Source of the DNA: Limivivens faecihominis
GTDB lineage: Bacteria > Bacillota > Clostridia > Lachnospirales > Lachnospiraceae
Length of the DNA stretch: 64,000 nt
Reading direction: 5' to 3'
Assembly: GCF_020686945.1 (NCBI RefSeq)
Contig: NZ_JAJEPR010000001.1
Location: forward strand, 62,001 to 126,000
Below the pieces are notes generated by a model that was given only the letters and a program-made list of their open reading frames with translations, did not search any database and was not told the origin of the DNA. The position numbers and the translations under genes were made by a program. Every line of letters begins with the position of its first letter. Position 1 is the first letter of the stretch. This document shows, one piece after another, positions 7,547 to 17,578 of this stretch.

Positions 7547-9595
7547 ATGAAAAAGACGAAAATCAAATATAAGGGAAAACTGAAGTCTTACATGCAGTGG
7601 CCGGTGGTCTTCCTGGTGATCATGGCAATCATGAACGTGGTGGTCTATACTGTTTCCATCAGAGCCGGGTTCGTTGTGTCAGGTTTTCTGGCACTCTTCG
7701 TGGTGCTGTCACTGCTTCTGATTTTCCGGCACAGGCCTCTGATCCTTAATGATCTGATCTCCTTTGCCACCCAGTACGGCCAGGTACAGAAGACCCTTCT
7801 GGATGAGTTCAGCATCCCTTATGCTCTTTTGGATTCCGATGGCAGGCTCATCTGGATGAACGAGGAATTTTCCCTTACCGTGGGAAAAGACAAAGACTAC
7901 AGGAAAAACATCCAAACCCTTTTTCCGGAGATCCACAGCGGCACCATGCCGGGCTTAAAAGGCGTAAAAGAGATCGAGATCCACTATGAGGACAGAGATT
8001 TCTGTGCCCGCCTTCAGCGCGTTTCCGTGCAGAGCCTGGAGGAAGCGGTGAATATTATCGAGATTCCCCAGGATAGGAATTATGTCATTGCGCTGTACCT
8101 TTTTGACAATACGGAGCTGAACCACTATATTCAGGAAAATCAGGACCAGAAAATGGTTCCGGGACTGATTTATCTGGATAACTACGACGAAGCCCTGGAC
8201 AGCGTGGAGGAGGTGCGCCGCTCTCTGCTGGTGGCTCTCATCGATCGAAAGATCACGAAGTATATTTCTAACTATGATGGCATTGTTAAGAAATTTGAGA
8301 CGGACAAATATTTCATCGTCATCAAGAACAAATATCTGAAGGAGCTGCAGGCCAACCGTTTTTCTCTTCTGGAGGAGGTCAAGGCTGTCAATATCGGAAA
8401 CGAGATGAGCGTGACCTTAAGTATCGGTATCGGCATCAACGGCGGCAGTTACCAGCAGAACTATGAATTTTCTCGAATCGCCATTGAGCTGGCTCTTGGC
8501 CGCGGCGGCGATCAGGCGGTAGTAAAAGAGAACGACAAGATCTCCTACTACGGCGGAAAATCCCAGCAGATGGAGAAAAATACCCGCGTGAAGGCCCGTG
8601 TGAAAGCTCAGGCGCTCCGGGAATTTATCGAAAACAGCGAGGAAGTCGTGGTCATGGGCCACAAGATCACCGACATCGACAGTCTCGGTTCCGCCGTCGG
8701 TATTTACCGGGCGGCAAAAATGCTGGATAAGAAGGCTCACATCGTGCTGGGTGACATCAACAGTTCTATCCGGCCCTGGGTCAACATGTTCCGCAACAGC
8801 CGGGATTTCGACGAGGATATGTTTATCACCCACGAGCAGGCAGAGGCCATTGTCAATCCGCAGACCGTTCTTGTGGTTGTGGATACGAACCGCCCGTCCC
8901 TCTGTGAGTGTGAATCCCTTCTGAATATGACGAAAGTCATCGTGATTCTCGATCATCATCGCCGTTCCAGCGATGTTATCGAGAATGCGGTACTCTCCTA
9001 TATCGAGCCCTTCGCTTCCTCCGCCTGTGAGATGGTGGCAGAGATTCTCCAGTATTTCACAGACGATGTGCGGCTGAAAACCGTGGAAGCGGACTGTATT
9101 TATGCCGGTATCATCGTAGATACCAACAACTTTGTGGCAAAAACAGGCGTGCGTACCTTTGAGGCGGCAGCCTTCCTTCGCCGGAGCGGAGCCGATGTGA
9201 CGAGAGTCCGCAAGCTCTTCCGGGACGATATCACCTCCTACCGGGCAAGGGCAGAGGCGGTGCGCCGGGCGGAAATTTTCATGCATGAGTATGCGATTTC
9301 CCGCTGCCCCAGCGAAAATCTGGAGAGTCCCACCGTGGTGGGCGCCCAGGCGGCCAACGAGCTTCTGAACATCGTGGGCATCAAGGCTTCCTTTGTACTG
9401 ACGGAGTTTCAGGGAAAAATCTATTTCAGCGCCCGAGCCATCGATGAAGTTAACGTGCAGATCATCATGGAACGTCTCGGCGGCGGCGGCCATCAGAATA
9501 TCGCCGGAGCTCAGCTTTCCGATGTGACCATGAGTGAAGCCATCAATAAATTAAAAGAAGTTCTGACAAAAATGACAGAAGAAGGAGCGATCTAA
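7547..9595 (+). CDS. gdpP: Cyclic-di-AMP phosphodiesterase GdpP
   Basis: A 682-aa protein with the GdpP plan: two N-terminal membrane helices (about residues 15-65), a PAS-like domain, a degenerate GGDEF domain, then DHH and DHHA1 domains. The DHH part has MGHKITDIDSLGSAVG, VVDTNRP and ILDHHRRS, whose Asp/His residues bind the Mn ions. The C-terminal GGGGHQNIAGAQ is the DHHA1 substrate motif. The enzyme cleaves c-di-AMP to pApA at the membrane (family knowledge). I used ATG 7547, preceded by CAGGAG. It lies three bases upstream of rplI, as is usual in Firmicutes. Confidence 0.94.
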   Translation: MKKTKIKYKGKLKSYMQWPVVFLVIMAIMNVVVYTVSIRAGFVVSGFLALFVVLSLLLIFRHRPLILNDLISFATQYGQVQKTLLDEFSIPYALLDSDGRLIWMNEEFSLTVGKDKDYRKNIQTLFPEIHSGTMPGLKGVKEIEIHYEDRDFCARLQRVSVQSLEEAVNIIEIPQDRNYVIALYLFDNTELNHYIQENQDQKMVPGLIYLDNYDEALDSVEEVRRSLLVALIDRKITKYISNYDGIVKKFETDKYFIVIKNKYLKELQANRFSLLEEVKAVNIGNEMSVTLSIGIGINGGSYQQNYEFSRIAIELALGRGGDQAVVKENDKISYYGGKSQQMEKNTRVKARVKAQALREFIENSEEVVVMGHKITDIDSLGSAVGIYRAAKMLDKKAHIVLGDINSSIRPWVNMFRNSRDFDEDMFITHEQAEAIVNPQTVLVVVDTNRPSLCECESLLNMTKVIVILDHHRRSSDVIENAVLSYIEPFASSACEMVAEILQYFTDDVRLKTVEADCIYAGIIVDTNNFVAKTGVRTFEAAAFLRRSGADVTRVRKLFRDDITSYRARAEAVRRAEIFMHEYAISRCPSENLESPTVVGAQAANELLNIVGIKASFVLTEFQGKIYFSARAIDEVNVQIIMERLGGGGHQNIAGAQLSDVTMSEAINKLKEVLTKMTEEGAI

Positions 9596-9597
9596 CA

Positions 9598-10044
9598 ATG
9601 AAAGTAATCTTAACAGCAGATGTAAAATCTCTTGGAAAAAAAGGCGAGATCGTCGATGTAAGTGACGGATACGCCAGAAATATGCTGCTTCCCAAGAAAC
9701 TCGGCGTGGAAGCAAACGCGAAAAATATCAACGATCTGAAGCTTCAGAAGGCCAACGAGGACAAAGTGGCAAAAGAGATCCTGGAGCAGGCCAGAGCCCT
9801 GGCAGCTGATATCGCTGAGAAGTCCATCACCGTTTCCATCAAAGTCGGTGAGGGCGGCAAGACCTTCGGTTCTGTTTCCAGCAAGGAGATCGCCGAGGCA
9901 GCCAAGGCGCAGATCAATCTGGAGCTTGACAAGAAGAAAATCCAGCTTCCGAGCCCGATCCGTACTCTGGGTGTGACCATGGTTCCGATCAAGCTTCACC
10001 CGAAGGTAACTGCTGAGCTGAAGGTTCATGTAAAAGAGGCTTAA
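9598..10044 (+). CDS. rplI: 50S ribosomal protein L9
   Basis: A 148-aa L9: N-terminal domain MKVILTADVKSLGKKGEIV with the conserved SDGYARNMLLPKK loop, a long connecting helix (about residues 42-75), and a C-terminal domain with GKTFGSVSSKEI. It binds 23S rRNA at the base of the L1 stalk. It lies between gdpP and dnaB in a tightly packed operon. Confidence 0.97.
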   Translation: MKVILTADVKSLGKKGEIVDVSDGYARNMLLPKKLGVEANAKNINDLKLQKANEDKVAKEILEQARALAADIAEKSITVSIKVGEGGKTFGSVSSKEIAEAAKAQINLELDKKKIQLPSPIRTLGVTMVPIKLHPKVTAELKVHVKEA

Positions 10045-10048
10045 GAGA

Positions 10049-11377
10049 ATGGAAGAAGCGCTGATCAAACGGGTTCTGCCCCATAGCGTGGAGGCTGAGC
10101 AGTCCGTCATCGGTTCCATGATCATGGACCGGGATGCGATCATGACAGCCTCGGAAGTCATTACAAGTGAAGATTTTTACCAGAGCCAGTATGGTGTCCT
10201 TTTCGACGCCATGCTGGAACTTTATAATGAGGGAAAACCGGTAGATCTGGTCACTCTGCAGGAGCGCCTGAGGGAAAAAGATGTGCCGCCGGAGATCAGC
10301 AGCCTGGAATTTGTCAGAGACCTTCTGGATGCGGTCCCCACCTCGGCCAACGTGCGCCATTACGCCACGATCGTCCAGGAAAAATCCATGCTCCGCAAGC
10401 TCATCAAGGTCAACGAGGACATCGCCAATACCTGTTATCTCGCGAGGGAGAAAACGGAGGATATTCTCGAAGAGACGGAGAAAAAGATCTTTGACCTTCT
10501 CCAGTACCGGAGCACCGGCGATTTTGTTCCGATCAAGCAGGTCGTCTTAAATGCCCTGGATAAGATCGAGAAAGCTTCCAAAAACAAGGGAACCGTCACG
10601 GGTATTCCCACCGGTTTTATCGATCTGGACTACAAGACCTCCGGTTTTCAGCCCTCGGACCTGATCCTGATCGCGGCCCGTCCTTCTATGGGAAAAACGG
10701 CTTTCGTCCTCAACGTGGCCCAGCATATGGCCTTCAAGGAAGGAAAGACCGTCGCGATCTTCAGCCTTGAGATGTCAAAGGAACAGCTCGTAAACCGTCT
10801 GTTCTCTCTGGAATCCAAGGTCGATTCCCAGGCCCTCCGAACCGGAAACCTTACCGATGAGGACTGGGCGAAGCTCATTGAGGGAGCCGCTGTGGTCGGA
10901 AAATCCAACCTGATTATCGATGATACACCGGGTATCTCGATTGCCGAGCTTCGGAGTAAATGCCGGAAATTCAAGCTGGAGCACGATCTAGGCATCATCA
11001 TCATCGACTACCTGCAGTTGATGAGCGGCGGCAAACATTCCGAGTCCCGCCAGCAGGAGATCTCCGAGATTTCCCGATCCTTAAAAGCCGTGGCCCGAGA
11101 ACTCAACGTCCCTGTAGTTGCCCTGTCTCAGCTTTCCCGAGCCGTAGAGCAGCGTCCCGACCACCGTCCGATGTTGTCCGACCTCCGAGAATCCGGAGCC
11201 ATCGAGCAGGATGCCGACGTGGTTATGTTCCTCTACCGAGACGACTATTACAACAAAGACACCGACAAGAAAAACATCGCTGAAGTCATCATCGCCAAAC
11301 AGCGAAACGGCCCTATCGGAACCGTTGAACTCGTATGGCTGCCGAATTATACGAAGTTCGCGAATATGAAAAAGTAG
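10049..11377 (+). CDS. dnaB: Replicative DNA helicase DnaB
   Basis: A 442-aa hexameric 5'-3' helicase. The N-terminal primase-interaction domain (PHSVEAEQSVIGSMI) is followed by the RecA-type ATPase core with Walker A ARPSMGKTAF, IFSLEMSKEQL and Walker B LGIIIIDYLQLMSG. It ends with the VSQLSRA-type and arginine-finger region RSGAIEQDADVVMFLYRDD. It begins four bases after rplI and ends before an array of terminator repeats. Confidence 0.97.
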   Translation: MEEALIKRVLPHSVEAEQSVIGSMIMDRDAIMTASEVITSEDFYQSQYGVLFDAMLELYNEGKPVDLVTLQERLREKDVPPEISSLEFVRDLLDAVPTSANVRHYATIVQEKSMLRKLIKVNEDIANTCYLAREKTEDILEETEKKIFDLLQYRSTGDFVPIKQVVLNALDKIEKASKNKGTVTGIPTGFIDLDYKTSGFQPSDLILIAARPSMGKTAFVLNVAQHMAFKEGKTVAIFSLEMSKEQLVNRLFSLESKVDSQALRTGNLTDEDWAKLIEGAAVVGKSNLIIDDTPGISIAELRSKCRKFKLEHDLGIIIIDYLQLMSGGKHSESRQQEISEISRSLKAVARELNVPVVALSQLSRAVEQRPDHRPMLSDLRESGAIEQDADVVMFLYRDDYYNKDTDKKNIAEVIIAKQRNGPIGTVELVWLPNYTKFANMKK

Positions 11378-11390
11378 AGCCGTGCAAACG

Positions 11391-11767
11391 GACATATGGA
11401 AATCCCCACCCTGCTTGCAGGAGTGGGGGTTTTTATATGGACGTTTATAGGGCGAAGCCCGACAGCGACATGAAGCGAAGCGGAATGGAGCTGAAGCACG
11501 GCTCCCAGTAGTGAGCAGCCAGACATATGAAATTCCCCACCCTGCTTGCAGGAGTGGGGATTTTTATATGGACGTTTATAGGGCGAAGCCCGTCAGCGAC
11601 ATGAAGCGAAGCGGAATGGAGCTGAAGCACGGCTCTCAGTAGTGAGCAGCCAGACATATGAAAGTCCCCGCCCTGCTTGCAGGAGTGGGGATTTTTATAT
11701 GGACGTTTATAGGGCGAAGCCCGACAGCAACATGAAGCGAAGCGGAATGGAGCTGAAGCACGGCTCC
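11391..11767 (+). repeat. Tandem 131-bp repeat, nearly three copies, each with a terminator hairpin
   Basis: Copies begin at 11391, 11522 and 11653, giving an exact 131-bp period; the third is cut short at 11767. Each holds a G+C-rich hairpin (CCCCACCCTGC with GCAGGAGTGGGG) followed by TTTTTATAT, and a small GGGCGAAGCCC palindrome. The copies differ by only a few bases, so the array is recent or homogenised. It occupies most of the 539-bp gap after dnaB. Short frames in it (11445-11657 and 11636-11818, minus strand) are repeats of each other and are not credible genes. Confidence 0.9.
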
Positions 11768-11802
11768 TTTGCAGGCTTTATTCCTGCAAGGGAGCTTTTT
11801 TT
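11763..11802 (+). terminator. Intrinsic terminator closing the repeat array
   Basis: A 13-bp stem (11763-11775 with 11783-11795, one G-U pair) is followed by seven or more T residues. It is the last of four successive terminators after dnaB. Confidence 0.85.
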
Positions 11803-11828
11803 CTATAAAAAAACGCAAAAAACGCGCG

Positions 11829-11857
11829 TTGCGAAAAGAGGAGAAATAGGCTATACT
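11829..11857 (+). promoter_or_regulatory. Promoter of the large glycoside-hydrolase-like gene
   Basis: TTGCGA at 11829-11834 and TATACT at 11852-11857 have a 17-bp spacer, about 60 bp upstream of the start codon at 11917. Confidence 0.65.
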
Positions 11858-11916
11858 GGCGGCAAGTTACTCGTGTAATGAGAACTATAAATGGGGCAAT
11901 AACAGTGGAGGGAAAC

Positions 11917-14904
11917 ATGAACAGAAAAAGTTGGGAAAAAATTTTTAAAGATCCTGGCGCAGACTACAGAAGCAAACCGTTCTGGTCCTGGAACGGAAAA
12001 ATGGATGAGAAGGAGCTCTTTAGACAGCTCGATATTTTAAAAGAAATGGGATTCGGGGGAGCTTTTATGCATTCGAGAGTTGGCCTGGCTACCGAGTATC
12101 TGGGCGACGAGTGGATGAGGATCGTGGAGAAATGCCTGGAGTACGGCAAGAAAATCGACTTCGATCTCTGGATCTATGACGAGGATCGCTGGCCCTCAGG
12201 AAGTGCCGGAGGCATCGTGACTCAGAAGAAGGAAAACCGGAGTCACCGTCTACAGCTTCACATCCTGAAAGCTTCAGAGGGCGACGCTTTTCTGAAGGAA
12301 AATCAGGAAAAAATGATCGCTGCCTACCAGTGCATCCTGGAAGGCCATGAGTACCGGGAGCTTGCCGTTTATGAGGGCGGAGAACCGGAGGAGGGAAAAA
12401 ACATTCTGGCGATCACGCTGGAGGAATCCGAACTGAATGACAACTATAACGGCGCTACCTATCTGGACACGATGAAAGCAAGTGCAGTGGATGATTATCT
12501 GGCGTCAACCCATGATAAATATCACAAAGAACTCTCCAAGGATGCGCTGGAGCGCGTCAGAGGAGTATTCACGGACGAACCCCACAGAGGCGCTTTCCTG
12601 TGCGATTTCTCAGAGGGAAATCAGAAATCCATACCCTACACGGATGAGCTTTTCAGCGCCTTCAAGGAGCGTTACGGCTATGATCTGAAGGAGCACCTTC
12701 CGGAAATTTTCCTGCGGGAACAGGGCAAAACCTTTTCCGGCGTAACGCTGGATTATCTGGAGCTGGTACAGGATTTCTTCCTGAAAAATTTCCTGAAGAA
12801 GATCCAGGACCGCTGTCAGGAGTACGGCTGGCTTTTCACCGGTCATCTTCTTCACGAGGATACGCTTTCTAACCAGACCTGTATGCTGGGTTCTCTGATG
12901 ACCGGTTATGAATATATGGATATCCCCGGAATCGACCTTCTGGGCGAGAGAACCAGCTGCTGGTGGATTGCCAAACAGCTGAGTTCCGTAGCGCATCAGA
13001 TGAATAAGAAAAAGATGCTCACAGAGCTTTTCGGCTGCACGGGCTGGCAGATGAAGTTTGAAAATTATAAATCCATAGGAGACTGGCAGGCGCTGATGGG
13101 AATCAACCTCTTCTGCCCGCATCTTTCCTGGTACACGATGAAGGGCGAGAATAAGAGAGATTACCCGGCAAGTATTTTCTATCAGTCCGCCTGGTATAAA
13201 CAGTATCGTTACATGGAGGATTATTTTGCACGTTTCCATGTGGCTACGGACGGAACGCCCTCTGACTGTAAGCTTTTGGTCATGAATCCCATCGAATCGG
13301 TATGGGCGCGGACTTACACCGGATGCTTCCAGTGGATTCAGAGCAACGATGAGGGAATTTCCGCCATTGAGAGACAGTATGAGGAAACCTTCCGGATGCT
13401 GATGGGAGCAGGTATTGACTTTGATTATGGCGAGGAGCGGATTCTGGCCGGTCATGGCAGTGTGGAAAATGGAAAATTAAAGGTTGGTTCCTGCACCTAT
13501 GACAAGGTCCTTCTTTCCGGTGTGGAGACTATGAAGGAGAGCACCTGGAAGCTTCTGAAGGAGTTCGTGGCTCAGGGCGGCAAGCTCATCGTTGCAGGAA
13601 AAGCGCCGGAGATGATTCATGCGGAACCGGATGCACGGATGACGGAGCTGATGGAGCACGCAGAGAAGATCCCCTTCACCAAAGAAGCGGTGACAGAGAG
13701 CTGTGCTTTGGAGGCGCCTCTTTACCAGCTGGAAAATCATGGCCAGCAGGTTTATATCCAGAGCTATCGGAAGGAGGATATGATTACCTTTATTCTCCTG
13801 AATATGGACAGGGATCATTCTGCAAACGACATTTCTCTTACCCTGAACGGCGAAGGAAGAGTCGAAGAGTGGAACGCGAGAACCGGCGAAATCCGCGAAG
13901 TGATGGTTTCAGACGGAAAGGCAGAGCTTTGTCTCTCCTTACTGCCCGGAGAGGAGAAGATTTTTGTGCTGCAAAATGGTGAGAACCTTCTGAAGCAGAA
14001 GGAATTTTCCTACAAGCTCTCCGAGAAAAACGTGGCAGCTCTGGATCGGGCGGACGTTTACCTGGATGACGAGTGCGTGGCAAAGGACGGGGATGTCTTA
14101 AAAGAAGACCGGCTGATCCGTGATCGCCTGGGCTATCCATGGAGAGGCGGCGAAATGATGCAGCCCTGGTATATTGAGAAATATTATCAGGAAGAACTGA
14201 AACAGAGAAGAAATGTGAAAAATGTCTTCCATTTTGTGATCGAGGAGCTTCCTGAAGGATTGGAGCTGGCTGTCGAGGCGGAGGAGCATACGGAAGTCCG
14301 GCTCAACGGCACACTGCTGAAAAAAGAGGCAGATTTCTGGATCGATACGGCCTTCTCGAAGTTCCTTGCCGGGAAGTCCTGCCTGAAAGAGGGAGAAAAC
14401 GAGATCACAGTCACCTATTCCTATGGAAAAGACAGCGGTCTGGAGGCCATTTACCTGCTGGGCGATTTCGGAGTGAAGCTCTCCGGAAAAGGCGTGGAGG
14501 AGAAGGTTCATCTCATCAGCCTTCCGGATAAACTTCATGCCGGTAATATTGTGCCGCAGGGTCTGCCCTTCTATTCCGGTTCGATCACCTATGAGCTGGA
14601 TCAGCCCGTGGAAGGAAAGGTATCGGTCACTCTTGACGAGATGACAGCAGCCGTGTGCATGCTGCACGGAGATACGGATGAGATCATCGCCTTTGCTCCC
14701 TATGAGGCAGCCGTGACGGGCCTTAAGAGTATCGAGATGGTATTTAATAGAAGAAACACCTTCGGCCCGCTCCATGTGCCGGTTTCTTACCGGGGAAGCT
14801 ATGGACCGGACACCTTCTTAAAGACCGGAGATTTATGGGAGGATGAGGTACAGCTCTATTCTCAGGGCCTGCCCGAGAAGGTTACACTCCGAAAAATCGA
14901 CTGA
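11917..14904 (+). CDS. Putative large glycoside hydrolase (GH106-like, PFWSWNG family)
   Basis: This 995-aa protein has no signal peptide. Its N-terminus has PFWSWNGKMDEKEL, GGAFMHSRVGL and IYDEDRWPSG, a set seen in proteins annotated as GH106-like or alpha-L-rhamnosidase-related, which start with a (beta/alpha)8 barrel. The middle shows a glutamine-amidotransferase-like fold segment (AQGGKLIVAGKAP) and the C-terminus has galactose-binding beta-sandwich features. A catalytic assignment is not possible from sequence alone. Start ATG 11917 follows GGAGG; an in-frame ATG at 11878 lacks a ribosome binding site. Lack of export signals suggests action on imported oligosaccharides, together with the nearby GH20 enzyme (inference). 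Confidence 0.75.
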   Translation: MNRKSWEKIFKDPGADYRSKPFWSWNGKMDEKELFRQLDILKEMGFGGAFMHSRVGLATEYLGDEWMRIVEKCLEYGKKIDFDLWIYDEDRWPSGSAGGIVTQKKENRSHRLQLHILKASEGDAFLKENQEKMIAAYQCILEGHEYRELAVYEGGEPEEGKNILAITLEESELNDNYNGATYLDTMKASAVDDYLASTHDKYHKELSKDALERVRGVFTDEPHRGAFLCDFSEGNQKSIPYTDELFSAFKERYGYDLKEHLPEIFLREQGKTFSGVTLDYLELVQDFFLKNFLKKIQDRCQEYGWLFTGHLLHEDTLSNQTCMLGSLMTGYEYMDIPGIDLLGERTSCWWIAKQLSSVAHQMNKKKMLTELFGCTGWQMKFENYKSIGDWQALMGINLFCPHLSWYTMKGENKRDYPASIFYQSAWYKQYRYMEDYFARFHVATDGTPSDCKLLVMNPIESVWARTYTGCFQWIQSNDEGISAIERQYEETFRMLMGAGIDFDYGEERILAGHGSVENGKLKVGSCTYDKVLLSGVETMKESTWKLLKEFVAQGGKLIVAGKAPEMIHAEPDARMTELMEHAEKIPFTKEAVTESCALEAPLYQLENHGQQVYIQSYRKEDMITFILLNMDRDHSANDISLTLNGEGRVEEWNARTGEIREVMVSDGKAELCLSLLPGEEKIFVLQNGENLLKQKEFSYKLSEKNVAALDRADVYLDDECVAKDGDVLKEDRLIRDRLGYPWRGGEMMQPWYIEKYYQEELKQRRNVKNVFHFVIEELPEGLELAVEAEEHTEVRLNGTLLKKEADFWIDTAFSKFLAGKSCLKEGENEITVTYSYGKDSGLEAIYLLGDFGVKLSGKGVEEKVHLISLPDKLHAGNIVPQGLPFYSGSITYELDQPVEGKVSVTLDEMTAAVCMLHGDTDEIIAFAPYEAAVTGLKSIEMVFNRRNTFGPLHVPVSYRGSYGPDTFLKTGDLWEDEVQLYSQGLPEKVTLRKID

Positions 14905-15016
14905 GAACCTGCTTTTCTTAGCGAATCTTGCGATTTCTTTTCGTGTTCATGCTGCGGAAAATGTGTTACACTGATTCTGTAAGTGCAAGAATGAACATGA
15001 AGGGGAGAAAGATTTC

Positions 15017-15652
15017 ATGGATGAAAAAAGGTATTTGATCTCTGATGCAGCCAAAGTCGTTCAGGCAGAACCTCACGTCCTCCGCTACTGGGAGGAAGAG
15101 CTGGAGCTTCCGATCCAGAGGACGGAGCTGGGGCATCGTTACTATACCGAGGAAGATATTCAGACCTTTCAGAATATTAAGGAACTAAAAGAACGGGGAT
15201 TTCAGCTGAAAGCCATCAAGGTACTGCTGCCGGAGCTTAAGAAACGAAAAGCAGATTCTTCTGCCGAGATCATCGATCTGGAGCAGAAATTGGCAGAGCA
15301 GGAGAAGGAGAAAGCGGAGCCCGAGGGAAATATCACAGTCTTCCCGTTGAATCCGGATCTGGACAGGTTTCAGCAGTTTGAAACTATCATGACTTCCCTG
15401 TTTCGGCAGACCTTAAAGGAGAACAACGAGGAACTGGAAAATCGGATTTCCGATTCGGTCATCCATGGAATGGACGTGCTGATGCAGCTTAAAGAGGAAA
15501 AGGAGGAAGAACGGTTCCGCCGCCTGGACGAGACGATCCGTCTCCATCAGAAAAACGGAACCCTCGTGGCAGCGGCCAGAGAGCCAGGCCTTTTCCAGCT
15601 GTTTCGCAGGAAAAAGAAATCCGCAGTTGACATGACAGGAGCAAAAAGTTAA
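15017..15652 (+). CDS. MerR-family transcriptional regulator
   Basis: A 211-aa protein with an N-terminal MerR winged helix (KRYLISDAAKVVQAEPHVLR, then GHRYYTEEDIQTFQNIKELKERGF) and a long coiled-coil C-terminal part rich in Glu and Lys (about residues 90-190). It has no cysteine metal site. GGGGAG lies before the start. It sits between the two glycoside hydrolase genes and may regulate them; the ligand is unknown. Confidence 0.85.
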   Translation: MDEKRYLISDAAKVVQAEPHVLRYWEEELELPIQRTELGHRYYTEEDIQTFQNIKELKERGFQLKAIKVLLPELKKRKADSSAEIIDLEQKLAEQEKEKAEPEGNITVFPLNPDLDRFQQFETIMTSLFRQTLKENNEELENRISDSVIHGMDVLMQLKEEKEEERFRRLDETIRLHQKNGTLVAAAREPGLFQLFRRKKKSAVDMTGAKS

Positions 15653-15754
15653 AATCAGTTTACCATATCAGACAGGCTTTCCGCTGTCTCTTTCAGAAGA
15701 GATATGCGGGAAGCCTGTCTGCATGATGAGCAAAAAAGAAAAGAGGATAAAACA

Positions 15755-17575
15755 ATGGAATTTCTTCCAAATCCGAAACAGATGGAATATCATACAGGTC
15801 ATTTTCTGCCGGGATCCCAGACAAAAATTGTGCTCTGCGGCACAGAGCCGGGAGCCTTTCTCTATGCACAGATGCTTCAGAAGGAGCTTAAGGAGGAGGC
15901 AGGTCTTTCTCTGGATATCTTAAGAGCGCTGTGCCCGGCGGAGAGCGGAGATATCGTCCTGTGCCTGGATCAGAAGCTCGAAAAAGATCACTATCAGCTG
16001 GCCATTGAGGAGGATAAGATCTCTTTGGTGGCAGGCAGCGACGAGGCGCTCTGCAACGGCGTACAGACCCTCTGCCAGGTAATTCAGCTTCACGGTGCGG
16101 TTCTTCCCTGCCTTTCCATCACAGACTGGCCGGATCTTCAGAACCGCGGCTACTATATGGACTGCTCCCGGGGCCGTGTGCCGAAGCTTTCCTATTTAAA
16201 AGAGGTGGCAGATCTGCTCTGCCGGTTCAAAGTGAATCAGTGGCAGCTCTACATCGAGCATACCTATCTTTTCCGGGGACTTTCTGAGGCCTGGAGAGAG
16301 GATACCCCGCTGACGGCCGAGGAGATTATGGAGCTGGATGCTTACTGCGCGGTCCGCCATATCGAGCTGGTGCCCTCCCTTTCCAGTTTCGGCCATATGT
16401 ACCGGATTCTCAGCACCAAGACCTGTTGCGAGCTCTGCGAACTGCCGGATTCCGAGAAAATCCCCTACAGCTACACTTATGCGGGCCAGCACCACACGCT
16501 GAACGTTTCCCATCCGAATGCTCTGGATTTTATCAAGGGACTGATCGACGAGTACCGCCCGCTTTTCCGTACGAACAAGTTCAATATCTGCGCGGATGAG
16601 ACCTTCGACCTGGGAAAAGGAAGAAGCAAGGCTCTGGCTGAGGAAAAAGGCGAGCGCCAGCTCTATGTGGAGCATGTGAAAGCTCTCTGCGAACATCTGG
16701 TGGCCCAGGGCTGTGTGCCGATGTTCTGGGGCGATATCATGTATCGCTGGCCGGAGAGCTGCGGGGAGCTTCCGAAGGAGACCATCTGCCTGAACTGGGG
16801 CTATGCGCCGGATCAGCCCGAGGACGCCATCAAGGCCATCGCCGAGAGCGGAATTACCCAGTATGCCTGCCCGGGCGTCTGCGGCTGGAATATGTGGATG
16901 CCGCTGCTCGATTTTGCCTACCGGAACAACCGGGCCATGTGCCGTCACGCCCATAAGTACGGGGCTGTGGGTCTTTTGAACACCGACTGGGGCGATTACG
17001 GTCATGTGAACGATTACCGCTTAAGTATTCCGGGCATCCTTTACGGAGCTGCTTTCAGCTGGAATGCGGAGGAGGTTCCCTTTGATGAGATCAACGAGGC
17101 GATTTCCAGACTGGCCTACGGGGATACCTCTGGAAAAATCGTGAGCGGCATTGCTCATTTTTCCGATAATGAGATGTTCCAGTGGTCTCAGGCTGTAAAC
17201 TGGATGGAAGGCGATGAAAAACGCCGGGCGGAGATTCTGGAAGAACGGAAATACACGAAGGAACGGGCAGAAAAAGCCAACAGAGAGGTGAAAAAAGCCC
17301 TGGAAGAGATCTATGCCTGCACGCCTTATATGAGCGCCGGAAGAAAAGCTGTCGTACAGCTCTTTGCTGTGACCGGAGAGGGAATCTGTATTTGGAATGA
17401 GATCGGAGCCTGGCTTATGGAGCACTCTGAGGAAGAAGGTCGGAAACTGGCCGAAAGACTGGAAAACTGGCTGGAGCACTATCGCCGGGAATGGCGTGAG
17501 ATCAGTAAGGAGAGTAGCTTAGCTGTGCTGACTGGAATGGTGGTACGGTACGCAGATTTGCTCAGGGGGCGCTGA
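15755..17575 (+). CDS. Family GH20 beta-N-acetylhexosaminidase-like protein
   Basis: A 606-aa protein without a signal peptide. A small N-terminal GH20b-like alpha/beta domain (about residues 1-120) is followed by the barrel, which begins LQNRGYYMDCSRGRVPKLSY. The adjacent Asp-Glu pair of GH20 enzymes appears in NICADETFDLGKG at about residues 280-281; these act by substrate-assisted catalysis on terminal GlcNAc or GalNAc (family knowledge). ATG 15755 follows AGAGGA; upstream in-frame codons back to 15704 have no site. It ends before a long hairpin and probably acts inside the cell. Confidence 0.82.
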   Translation: MEFLPNPKQMEYHTGHFLPGSQTKIVLCGTEPGAFLYAQMLQKELKEEAGLSLDILRALCPAESGDIVLCLDQKLEKDHYQLAIEEDKISLVAGSDEALCNGVQTLCQVIQLHGAVLPCLSITDWPDLQNRGYYMDCSRGRVPKLSYLKEVADLLCRFKVNQWQLYIEHTYLFRGLSEAWREDTPLTAEEIMELDAYCAVRHIELVPSLSSFGHMYRILSTKTCCELCELPDSEKIPYSYTYAGQHHTLNVSHPNALDFIKGLIDEYRPLFRTNKFNICADETFDLGKGRSKALAEEKGERQLYVEHVKALCEHLVAQGCVPMFWGDIMYRWPESCGELPKETICLNWGYAPDQPEDAIKAIAESGITQYACPGVCGWNMWMPLLDFAYRNNRAMCRHAHKYGAVGLLNTDWGDYGHVNDYRLSIPGILYGAAFSWNAEEVPFDEINEAISRLAYGDTSGKIVSGIAHFSDNEMFQWSQAVNWMEGDEKRRAEILEERKYTKERAEKANREVKKALEEIYACTPYMSAGRKAVVQLFAVTGEGICIWNEIGAWLMEHSEEEGRKLAERLENWLEHYRREWREISKESSLAVLTGMVVRYADLLRGR

Positions 17576-17578
17576 CGT

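Noticed and set aside
11391..11767. CRISPR array in the tandem repeats after dnaB
   Set aside because: The repeat unit is 131 bp without unique spacers, and there are no cas genes.
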